Shown: positions 1-5,179 of the stretch, in pieces
How the letters are laid out: each line of letters opens with the position of its first letter
How positions within the stretch are numbered: the first letter of the stretch is position 1
Program-made: the position numbers and the translations under genes
The notes under the pieces: model-generated
Databases searched by the model: none
Told to the model about the DNA's origin: nothing
Seen by the model: only the letters and a program-made list of their open reading frames with translations
Assembly: GCA_021781075.1 (NCBI GenBank)
Contig: JAJXXN010000347.1
Location: forward strand, 1 to 5,230
DNA from: Acidobacteriota bacterium
GTDB lineage: Bacteria > Acidobacteriota > Terriglobia > Terriglobales > Acidobacteriaceae
Direction of reading: 5' to 3'
DNA: 5,230 nucleotides

Positions 1-1019
1 GGCTCCTGATGAAGCAAACGCGCGCGGCGGTCTTGCGAAATGGCGCCGAAGCCGGTGGCAATGACGGTGATTTTGATGGCGTCGCCCATGCGCTCATCCT
101 TGACTGCGCCGAAGAGTATGTTGGCCTCCTCGTGGACGCAATCCTGAATCATGCTCATGGCGGCGTGGACCTCGGCGGCCTTCATGTCCGCCGAGCCGGT
201 GATGTTGACCAGAAGCGAGCGAGCGCCGTCAATGGAGCCGGCCTCGATCAGCGGTGAAGTGATGGCGGCTTTGGCTGCCTCCACGGCGCGGTTTTCACCG
301 CGGAATGCGGCCGTGCCCATCACCGCGTGGCCCATGCCGGCCATGGTCATGCGCACATCGGCGAAGTCGCGGTTGATGTAGCCGGAAACCGTGATGATGT
401 CTGAAATGCCCTGCACCGCCTGGCGCAGCACATCGTCGGCAATGCGGCAGCACTCGAAGAAGCCCATGTCCTGCGCATAAGCCAGCAGTTTTTCATTGGG
501 GATGACAATGAGCGTGTCCACGCTGTTGATCAGATCGGCGAGCCCCTGCTCGGCCTGCATCTGGCGGCGCTTGCCCTCAAAGGCAAACGGGCGCGTGACC
601 ACCGCCACGGTGAGAATGCCCAGTTCGTTGGCCAGCGCAGCAATGACCGGGGATGCGCCGGTGCCCGTGCCGCCGCCCATGCCGGCAGTGATGAAAACCA
701 TGTCAGCGCCTTCAATGGCCTCAATGATTTTGGCCGAGTCCTCAAGCGCGGCATGACGGCCAATGTCCGGGTTGGCGCCCGCGCCAAGGCCTGAGGTCAA
801 TCGCGGGCCCAATTGCAGTTTGATGGCCGCGCGCGAAGCCTTCAGCGCCTGCATGTCCGTGTTCGCGGCTATAAACTCCACCCCGGTAAGGTTGGTATCA
901 ATCATGCGCTCGACGGCATTGGATCCGCCGCCGCCGACGCCGATCACCTTGATTTTGGCGCCGTGGTGTTGGTGTTCGGGCCCGTTGTCCTGCGTACCGC
1001 TGAAATTGTCCTCTTGCAT
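1..1019 (-). CDS. ftsZ: Cell division protein FtsZ, C-terminus cut off by window edge
   Basis: FtsZ is the tubulin-like GTPase that polymerises into the cytoplasmic Z-ring at midcell. The frame is open from an ATG at 1019 to the left edge and gives 339 residues. Visible landmarks: glycine-rich loop GGGGSNAV at 29-36, NTD at 53-55, tubulin signature GGGTGTG at 115-121, TRPFAFEGKRR at 142-152, helix H7 ADDVLRQAVQGISDIIT at 194-210, and catalytic T7 loop NRDFADVR at 216-223 with acidic residues D218 and D221. The C-terminal subdomain reaches VIATGF at 319-324; the variable linker and the C-terminal peptide that binds FtsA lie outside the window. A GGAGG (1024-1028) sits 4 bases before the ATG. 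The N-terminal extension before the glycine loop is short and His-rich (EHQHHG). Oddity: C190-C191 in H7 replace the usual Ala-Phe. It is the last visible gene of the ftsQ-ftsA-dsrE-like-ftsZ run, 39 bases after the DsrE-like gene. Identification is certain; only the 3' end is missing. Confidence 0.98.
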   Translation of the reverse strand, partial: MQEDNFSGTQDNGPEHQHHGAKIKVIGVGGGGSNAVERMIDTNLTGVEFIAANTDMQALKASRAAIKLQLGPRLTSGLGAGANPDIGRHAALEDSAKIIEAIEGADMVFITAGMGGGTGTGASPVIAALANELGILTVAVVTRPFAFEGKRRQMQAEQGLADLINSVDTLIVIPNEKLLAYAQDMGFFECCRIADDVLRQAVQGISDIITVSGYINRDFADVRMTMAGMGHAVMGTAAFRGENRAVEAAKAAITSPLIEAGSIDGARSLLVNITGSADMKAAEVHAAMSMIQDCVHEEANILFGAVKDERMGDAIKITVIATGFGAISQDRRARLLHQE

Positions 1020-1058
1020 TGAGCCTCCAGTTTTACACCGCTCTGCTCCCCGGGAGAG

Positions 1059-1415
1059 CTAAAACGTAAGCACCTTGTCGCTGTTTATCACCCAATTGGC
1101 AAGCGCCTGCATGGTTGATTTCTCTGCGCCGTCAAAATAGGGCTGGTTTTTGAATACCCCGCAACGCGCCATGCAGGTGCCGCAAACCTTTACACTAACA
1201 CCCCTGGCAATCAGGCCCTTGAGCATCTTTGACAAATCCTGGTCATACCCCTCGGGCGGACGGCAGGCCTCGCGCGCAAGGTCCACCGCGTCATTCATCA
1301 AGAAAATCCCAAGTTCCTGGCCCCCCTCCATCAACTTCTCCACAAGACGCAAACTGTTCCAGGTAACGTCGCTGCCGTCATACGGGGCGTGATTCAGGAT
1401 AATCAGTACCTTCAT
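1059..1415 (-). CDS. DsrE/DsrF-like (YchN/TusD-type) small cysteine protein between ftsA and ftsZ
   Basis: This 118-residue soluble protein has no signal peptide or membrane segment. It begins with a beta strand, MKVLIILNHAPYDG, typical of the DsrE/DsrF/YchN fold. An alpha/beta pattern follows (GIFLMNDAVDLA at 36-47, then MLKGLIARGVSVKVCGTC at 64-81). The cysteine motif C78-x2-C81-x3-C85 lies in VCGTCMARCG, and C51 is a fourth cysteine. Family knowledge: DsrE-like proteins, including TusD of the tRNA 2-thiouridine relay and DsrE of sulfur oxidisers, pass persulfide sulfur on a conserved cysteine near this position; many homologues have no known role and often form trimers or hexamers. Here no other sulfur relay gene is visible, so the substrate is unknown. 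The ATG at 1415 has a GGGAGG (1421-1426) 5 bases upstream, an excellent ribosome site. The gene lies 58 bases after ftsA and 39 before ftsZ in the same orientation, so it is probably co-transcribed with both. The family is fairly sure; the function is not. Confidence 0.85.
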   Translation of the reverse strand: MKVLIILNHAPYDGSDVTWNSLRLVEKLMEGGQELGIFLMNDAVDLAREACRPPEGYDQDLSKMLKGLIARGVSVKVCGTCMARCGVFKNQPYFDGAEKSTMQALANWVINSDKVLTF

Positions 1416-1436
1416 GAGAGCCTCCCATCAAGCGAT

Positions 1437-1463
1437 CTTCAACCGCCGGCTGGACGGTTGAAG
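1437..1463 (-). repeat. Perfect 9-bp inverted repeat between ftsA and the DsrE-like gene
   Basis: CTTCAACCG (1437-1445) and CGGTTGAAG (1455-1463) are exact reverse complements around a 9-base loop. In the minus-strand transcript this hairpin forms 10 bases after the ftsA stop and ends shortly before the GGGAGG of the DsrE-like gene. No T-run follows it, so it is not a typical intrinsic terminator. It could mark an RNA processing or 3'-end protection site that sets different message levels for ftsA and for dsrE-like/ftsZ. The role is inferred; only the symmetry is seen. Confidence 0.5.
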
Positions 1464-1473
1464 CACACGGGCA

Positions 1474-2694
1474 TCAAAAACTGCCCACGGTAAACAGTGA
1501 ACGCAACTTTGAACGGAATCCGTGCTGCGCAGGAACAAAAGTGGAGCGCGTGCGGTGAACATAAAGCAACATGCCGACGGCTGTGGCAAATGCCGGCATC
1601 ACCAGCGCCGCCGGGGTCTGCTGCGAGGAGAGCCGCACCGGGTTGCCAATGCGCGATTGCACCCGCAACTTGCTTTCGGCAATGTCGTGCAGCCCGGGCA
1701 GCATTGCCCCGCCACCGGTCAGCACACAGCCCGAGCCGAGCGCCTCCAGGACGCCGCCGATGCGCAGGCTCTCGCGCACAAAATGAAACAATTGCTCGGC
1801 GCGCGGCTCAAGAATCTCCGCCAGTCGCCGCATGGGAACCTTGACCGGGCCAGAGGGATGGAGAATCTCCACCTCCGCCTCCTGCGGAACCGCCGTCACC
1901 ACCGCATGGCCATACTGGCACTTCAGTTCCTCGGCCTGCTGCACGGGGATTTGCAGCCCCTGCGCCAGGTCATTGGTAAAGTGCAGTCCACCGATGGGAA
2001 TCGCGCTCGTATGCACCACCGCGCTTTCAAAAAAGACGGCCAATTCGGTGGAGTGGGCTCCTATATCCAGCAGGCAGACGCCAAGTTCACGCTCATCGGC
2101 GGTGAGTGTGGCTTCAGCGGCCGCAATGGACTCCAACACCGTCTCACTCACCTCAATGCCCGCCTTGTTTGCGCAGGTGATGGCGCTTTGCCGTGCGCTG
2201 CCCGAGCAGGTGGCGATGTGCATGTCCACTTCCAGCCGTACGCCAATCATGCCCACGGCGTCGCAGATGCCGGGTTGGTCGTCGAGGATGTACTCACGTG
2301 GCAGCAAATGAAGAAATTCCCGGTCCGGAGGGCGCTCAATTGACTTGGCGCGGTCCTGCACCGCCGCCACATCGTTTGGCGTAATATCTCGCGGGCGGCT
2401 GCCAAGTTCAATTGCCCCGCTGACATTCAAGCCGCGGATATGTGGCCCGCCGATGCCCACTATGCACTCATCAATATTCAACCGGCTGACTCGCTCCGCC
2501 AGCTCGCAGGCAGCCTTCACCACCTTCGCTGCGGGCGCAAGCTCGGCAATCAGCCCCTTGCGCATCCCCGCCGAGGCAACAATCCCGTGGCCGCGGTAGC
2601 GCAATGCGCCCTCCTGGACTTCAGCCACCAGCATGCGCGTCCAAGCGCTGCCGATGTCGAGTACCGCGATCATGTTCTCCTGCCGTTGCGCCAT
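1474..2694 (-). CDS. ftsA: Cell division protein FtsA
   Basis: FtsA is the actin-like ATPase that binds the FtsZ C-terminal peptide and anchors the Z-ring to the inner membrane. The 406 residues are close to the family's usual length. Landmarks: phosphate-1 loop VLDIGSAWTR at 11-20; domain 1C, roughly 85-165, with HLLPREYILDDQPGI (129-143) and GVRLEVDMHI (151-160); phosphate-2 motif LLDIGAHSTELAVF at 208-221; and the adenosine-site motif VLTGGGAMLPG at 324-334. The end, FRSKLRSLFTVGSF (393-406), has the basic/hydrophobic pattern of the membrane-targeting amphipathic helix. The first ATG (2694) lies 4 bases after the ftsQ stop, with the sequence TAGGA overlapping that stop, which points to translational coupling. 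A second in-frame ATG at codon 8 (2673) has a clearer AGGAG (2677-2681) three bases upstream, so the true start could be either one. ftsZ normally follows ftsA directly; here a DsrE-like gene intervenes. Confidence 0.97.
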   Translation of the reverse strand: MAQRQENMIAVLDIGSAWTRMLVAEVQEGALRYRGHGIVASAGMRKGLIAELAPAAKVVKAACELAERVSRLNIDECIVGIGGPHIRGLNVSGAIELGSRPRDITPNDVAAVQDRAKSIERPPDREFLHLLPREYILDDQPGICDAVGMIGVRLEVDMHIATCSGSARQSAITCANKAGIEVSETVLESIAAAEATLTADERELGVCLLDIGAHSTELAVFFESAVVHTSAIPIGGLHFTNDLAQGLQIPVQQAEELKCQYGHAVVTAVPQEAEVEILHPSGPVKVPMRRLAEILEPRAEQLFHFVRESLRIGGVLEALGSGCVLTGGGAMLPGLHDIAESKLRVQSRIGNPVRLSSQQTPAALVMPAFATAVGMLLYVHRTRSTFVPAQHGFRSKLRSLFTVGSF

Positions 2695-2698
2695 TTTC

Positions 2699-4024
2699 CT
2701 ACTCGCCTGTGGAACTCTGTGTGTGGGTTGAAGGTTTGCCGACAGTGCGCTTCACCGCCGGTTTCTTTTTCGCGGCCGGCTTTTTGACTTTCCCTTTCGC
2801 CGCTGCGTTCCTCTTTTGCGCCTTCACGGCCCGGTCGCGCGGCTTTTCAACCGCAACATTTTTCTTCACGGTTTCAGGCGGTTCTGCGGCCTGTGACACA
2901 GGCTTTTGCGCGGTTGCCGTTGACACCGGGCTTGCCGCTTGCCCAGCGCCCTTTAAAGCCTCACTGCCGCCTTGAGGCTGGGATGCGCCCGTTTGCTGGT
3001 CGCCCTGGCGCAATATCACCTGCTGGTCGTAGCGCAGGTCCACTGTCGCCAGCCGTGGATATTGCTGCCGCCACTCGCCGATGTGCTGCTCGTAGGTTTG
3101 GAAGCGCTCAAGAAAATGGTCTGCGCCAAAGTGGGCTAAAATGTCGCCACCGGGCTCGGGCATCAACACGCGGGCATCGGAGGCGTCGCGCAGGTCAATC
3201 TCCGAGATTTGCGCCGAAAGCCGTGTCGGCCCCGAGTCCAACTCGCGAACCAGCCGTTGATAAACAGCCATGCGCTTCTGGCGCTCCGCGAGTGGATCGC
3301 GGGCATCAATGCCTGTGACCACCGGAAAGCTGTAGTGGTGCTGCGCCATCAGCTCCGCGGGCATGGTCAAAAGCACGCCGCCGGCATCCACAAGGCCCAC
3401 GCGCGGGTCGTCGGGGGTCTGGCGCACAAAGGCAATCGGGGTACGCTCCACTACGTTGACGCGAATCTGGTTGGGCAAAACCCGCATCACCGTCGCTCGC
3501 TCAACCCAGGGGACCTGCTCCAGTTGCCGACGCCGCTCGCCGATGGGAACAGTCAGGAGATTTTTGCCGATGTCCTGTGAGAAGACCGGTAGAAGCTGAT
3601 TGCGGCTCAGGTCGCTTGCGCCTGTCACCTGCACATCGGAGGAGGCGGCAAGCACAAAGTCGGGGTCGGCCAGAATGTGCCGCCGCAGCAAATAACCGGC
3701 CACCGTGAGTGCGACCAGAGAGAGTGTTGCCGCCGAAAGCATGAGGATGCGGCCCTCCTTGGTGCGCGGGCGCCACCACGGCCGATGTGGGCGAAAATCA
3801 TCGGCATCGTCAGCACTTTCTTCCAGGTCGATTGGCTCGGGGGCATTGGCCGGCTCCAGGTTTTCTGATGCGCGGCGGGCAAATCCAAGACGTGGGCGCG
3901 GTGCGGGCGCAAAACCGCCGCCGGGTTGCGCGGAGTATTCGCGCTGACTCGTGCGCTGGTCTTCCGTGGGAGCAAGTTCTTCCCACAGCAGGGTGCGATT
4001 TTTCGAACTGCCTGTCTGATTCAC
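2699..4024 (-). CDS. ftsQ: Cell division protein FtsQ (POTRA domain) with long basic C-terminal tail
   Basis: FtsQ is a single-pass inner-membrane divisome protein that bridges early and late components, through FtsB and FtsL, and acts mainly in the periplasm. The product has 441 residues against roughly 250-300 in many bacteria. Order: a cytoplasmic arm of about 92 residues, low in complexity with an acidic patch (DLEESADDADD at 66-76); one membrane helix at 93-113 (ILMLSAATLSLVALTVAGYLL); POTRA domain at about 124-195 (DVQVTGA...ATVMRVLPNQIRVNVVERTPIA); FtsQ beta domain at about 196-340 (VGLVDAGGVLL at 209-219); then a tail of about 100 residues that turns Lys/Ala/Pro-rich at 384-430. The start is GTG at 4024: an in-frame stop lies 30 bases upstream (4055-4057), and the first in-frame ATG (codon 95) falls inside the membrane helix. 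No good ribosome site precedes the GTG. It is coupled to ftsA by a 4-base gap. Murein precursor genes that often precede ftsQ are absent here. Confidence 0.93.
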   Translation of the reverse strand: MNQTGSSKNRTLLWEELAPTEDQRTSQREYSAQPGGGFAPAPRPRLGFARRASENLEPANAPEPIDLEESADDADDFRPHRPWWRPRTKEGRILMLSAATLSLVALTVAGYLLRRHILADPDFVLAASSDVQVTGASDLSRNQLLPVFSQDIGKNLLTVPIGERRRQLEQVPWVERATVMRVLPNQIRVNVVERTPIAFVRQTPDDPRVGLVDAGGVLLTMPAELMAQHHYSFPVVTGIDARDPLAERQKRMAVYQRLVRELDSGPTRLSAQISEIDLRDASDARVLMPEPGGDILAHFGADHFLERFQTYEQHIGEWRQQYPRLATVDLRYDQQVILRQGDQQTGASQPQGGSEALKGAGQAASPVSTATAQKPVSQAAEPPETVKKNVAVEKPRDRAVKAQKRNAAAKGKVKKPAAKKKPAVKRTVGKPSTHTQSSTGE

Positions 4025-4262
4025 GCCTGAGCAAGGTCGTGAGATTCGCCAGACTTAACTATAGCGGCGCAATAAGTGGTTGGTCTTGTGGGAATTGCAC
4101 AGGGAACCTATTGGGTAAATGGGTGCGAAATCACCACAATCGTTCGGCGCCCAATCAGCACCCGGCTCCACTCCCGCTGCCCTGCCGCTGGGCTTGAACG
4201 TCAATGTCTATGCACTTTTTCCATTTGATGGCAAGCGGCATGAAACGGTGTGGCTACAAACA
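4025..4262. other. Intergenic region between omega-like gene and ftsQ
   Basis: These 238 bases separate two minus-strand genes. I see no coding region with a ribosome site and no clear terminator for the omega-like gene (no stable GC stem followed by a T-run on the minus strand). It contains the possible ftsQ promoter near 4058-4087 and one minus-strand copy of GATTGTGG (complement at 4134-4141). Confidence 0.6.
4058..4087 (-). promoter_or_regulatory. Possible sigma-70-type promoter for ftsQ
   Basis: Read on the minus strand, TATAGT (4058-4063) matches five of six positions of the -10 consensus. AAGACC (4082-4087), 18 bases upstream, keeps the GAC core of a -35 box and matches only three of six positions. 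Transcription would begin near 4050, leaving a leader of about 27 bases before the GTG of ftsQ. The -10 is reasonable and the -35 weak. Transcription reading in from the omega-like gene is also possible because no terminator is seen between them. Confidence 0.4.
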
Positions 4263-4490
4263 TCAGTCGGCATAGGCAATTAAAGTGCCTATGGTCGGCG
4301 GCGGTACTATTTTGGGCAACTCGGCGTGAATCTGCTTTCCCTTGGCCACTTCCATGAACACCATGTTCACGGTGTCTTCCGTGCGGGTCTGCGCTATGTG
4401 CAGTTTCTTTGTGGCACGCATCACGGTAGACGCCAGTAAAAAACGGTTCTTTACCTTGATCCCGGCTTCAAACACAAGTCCCGATCGCAT
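4263..4490 (-). CDS. rpoZ: Small protein resembling RNA polymerase omega subunit
   Basis: The product has 75 residues, within the usual omega range of about 70-100. The segment VKNRFLLASTVMRATKKLH (13-31) fits the omega pattern of Asn-Arg-Phe, a hydrophobic stretch, then Arg-Ala followed by basic residues. MEVAKGKQI (46-54) fits the family's RE-I-x-x-G-x-I segment. Omega binds the beta' subunit, helps assemble RNA polymerase, and in some bacteria takes part in ppGpp response. The N-terminus (MRSGLVFEAGIK) lacks the classical omega opening, and the C-terminus is short and Pro-rich (VPPPTIG). The start at 4490 is set by GAGGA (4496-4500) 5 bases upstream; the longer frame up to 4559 adds a Cys-rich stretch that has no support. 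It lies upstream of ftsQ in the same orientation and is divergent from the cold-shock gene. The call rests on pattern memory, so a small lineage-specific protein remains possible. Confidence 0.6.
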   Translation of the reverse strand: MRSGLVFEAGIKVKNRFLLASTVMRATKKLHIAQTRTEDTVNMVFMEVAKGKQIHAELPKIVPPPTIGTLIAYAD

Positions 4491-4507
4491 ATTTATCCTC
4501 AATTTCT

Positions 4508-4675
4508 GATTGTGGGCCTTTAGACAAGAGGCCGAGACGCATCCGCATCGAATCGGCATGTACGGGGCAAGTTAGCGCTTTCCATCAACGAGTGGGGCGG
4601 ATTGTGGGAGGAATTCCCGGTGCGGCAAAAAAGGAGTTAACTTAAACATCTATGACCAGCATACGCGCATTGTGG
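4508..4675 (+). repeat. Recurring GATTGTGG motif in the regulatory region
   Basis: GATTGTGGG occurs at 4508-4516 and 4600-4608, and CATTGTGG at 4668-4675. An opposite-strand GATTGTGG lies at 4134-4141 in front of ftsQ. An 8-mer repeated three times within about 475 non-coding bases is more than chance suggests. Spacing between copies is uneven, which resembles scattered binding sites more than a tandem repeat. Function unknown. Confidence 0.3.
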
Positions 4676-4705
4676 CAATACTCCTAATGAAGCGGGCAAC
4701 ATGCA

Positions 4706-4736
4706 GTGTGCCACACGCCGGAAATGATGCTATAAT
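4706..4736 (+). promoter_or_regulatory. Extended -10 promoter of the cold-shock gene with overlapping palindrome
   Basis: TATAAT (4731-4736) is a perfect -10 box and is preceded by TGc (4728-4730), forming an extended -10 element. GTGCCA (4708-4713) stands 17 bases upstream and matches four of six -35 positions. The predicted start is near 4742-4743, giving a leader of about 110 bases. The -35 is overlapped by GTGTG-C-CACAC (4706-4716), a perfect short palindrome that could be an operator. Confidence 0.75.
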
Positions 4737-4787
4737 AATCTAGGTCGTTGAATCTGACTTGGTTTTTGTTGCCTTTTCTGCTCTACC

Positions 4788-4835
4788 GCTTGACTCGCAA
4801 TCAATACCACATTTTAGATCTGCGATACATCAAGC
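4788..4835 (+). promoter_or_regulatory. Structured 5' leader of the cold-shock mRNA
   Basis: GCTTGA (4788-4793) pairs with TCAAGC (4830-4835), and TCGCA (4795-4799) nested inside pairs with TGCGA (4821-4825). The inner stem can extend by ATC (4800-4802) with GAT (4817-4819) across a one-base bulge, giving about 14 base pairs in total. The structure ends 5 bases before the AAGGA ribosome site (4841-4845). An alternative pair, TGTTGC (4767-4772) with GCAACA (4834-4839), shares bases 4834-4835 and so would exclude the outer stem. Known E. coli csp leaders are long and respond to temperature; this leader's role is inferred. Confidence 0.5.
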
Positions 4836-4853
4836 AACACAAGGAAAACAGTC

Positions 4854-5054
4854 ATGGAACAGGGAACAGTGAAATGGTTTAACGATGCCAAGGGTTTTGG
4901 ATTTATCAGCCGCGCCAATGGCGAGGATGTGTTTGTCCACTTCTCCGCAATCCAGTCGGGCGGCTTCCGCTCACTTCAGGAAGGCCAGGCCGTTCAGTTT
5001 AACGTGGTCAAGGGCCCCAAAGGCTGGCAGGCAGAGAACGTGCAGTCTGCATAA
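4854..5054 (+). CDS. cspA: CspA-family cold-shock protein
   Basis: This complete single cold-shock domain of 66 residues matches the usual 65-70. It is a five-strand beta barrel that binds single-stranded RNA and DNA in the cytoplasm and acts as an RNA chaperone or antiterminator. The nucleic-acid binding motifs are intact: W8-F9, RNP1 KGFGFI (13-18) and RNP2 VFVHF (26-30). The rest of the fold follows with GGFRSLQEGQAVQFNV (36-51) and ends in KGWQAENV. The ATG at 4854 has AAGGA (4841-4845) 8 bases upstream. It is transcribed alone from an extended -10 promoter through a leader of about 110 bases and ends at a strong terminator 30 bases after the stop. It diverges from the omega-like and fts genes. 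The csp paralogue letter cannot be fixed from sequence alone, and cold induction is not proven. Confidence 0.97.
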   Translation: MEQGTVKWFNDAKGFGFISRANGEDVFVHFSAIQSGGFRSLQEGQAVQFNVVKGPKGWQAENVQSA

Positions 5055-5083
5055 GACGCGCAGTTGAATCGCTCGATCAAGAC

Positions 5084-5116
5084 AAGAGGCCTGCTTCGGC
5101 AGGCCTCTTTGCTTTT
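5084..5116 (+). terminator. Intrinsic terminator of the cold-shock gene
   Basis: A perfect 11-bp stem, AAGAGGCCTGC (5084-5094) with GCAGGCCTCTT (5099-5109), closes on a stable TTCG tetraloop (5095-5098). The T-rich tract TGCTTTT (5110-5116) follows. It starts 30 bases after the csp stop codon and isolates the gene as a one-gene transcript. Confidence 0.93.
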
Positions 5117-5179
5117 CGACAAGTTCCCTCCCCGCGCAGCCATGGCTTGAAGCTCCTCATCCAATGCATCCAGGGGCTA

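Larger units (their letters stand above)
4491..4853. other. Divergent regulatory region between omega-like gene and cold-shock gene
   Basis: These 363 bases lie between divergent genes. The right half holds the cold-shock promoter and its folded leader. The left half holds the ribosome site of the omega-like gene, two plus-strand copies of GATTGTGGG (4508-4516 and 4600-4608) and a related CATTGTGG (4668-4675), plus the palindrome GGAATTCC (4610-4617). I found no convincing minus-strand -35/-10 pair for the omega-like gene and no coding region. A weak 5-bp stem (GGCCT 4515-4519 with AGGCC 4529-4533) lies in the presumed omega leader. Confidence 0.6.

Noticed and set aside
9..257. Plus-strand open frames at the left edge, including 151-381 and 496-756
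   Set aside because: They are antisense to ftsZ, which is continuous and well conserved across this whole stretch.
1040..1059. Small hairpin GCTCT/AGAGC between the DsrE-like gene and ftsZ
   Set aside because: Only 5 pairs, overlapping a stop codon, with no T-run; a terminator here would cut off ftsZ.
1522..2343. Plus-strand open frame of 273 codons
   Set aside because: It lies wholly antisense to ftsA, whose motifs are all intact, and its translation is His/Arg/Ala-rich without recognisable domains; it is a GC-rich shadow frame.
2893..3318. Plus-strand open frame of 141 codons, with others at 2604-2975 and 3209-3580
   Set aside because: All are antisense to ftsQ, have biased low-complexity translations and no ribosome sites that stand out.
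4086..4139. Six-base complementarity TTGTGG/CCACAA before ftsQ
   Set aside because: The 42-base loop makes a stable structure unlikely, and it is explained by the recurring TTGTGG word.
3787..4197. Plus-strand open frame crossing the ftsQ start into the intergenic region
   Set aside because: It overlaps the ftsQ N-terminus antisense, and its product shows no domain or membrane pattern.
4155..4241. Minus-strand 28-codon frame between the omega-like gene and ftsQ
   Set aside because: No ribosome site precedes its ATG, and the translation is low-complexity Gly/Ser at the end.
4491..4559. Longer N-terminus of the omega-like protein starting at 4559
   Set aside because: The added Cys-rich residues do not fit the family, and the ATG at 4490 has a GAGGA at ideal spacing.
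4652..4687. Plus-strand mini frame MTSIRALWQYS
   Set aside because: The only purine-rich site (AGGAG at 4632-4636) is 15 bases away, too far, and nothing else supports translation.
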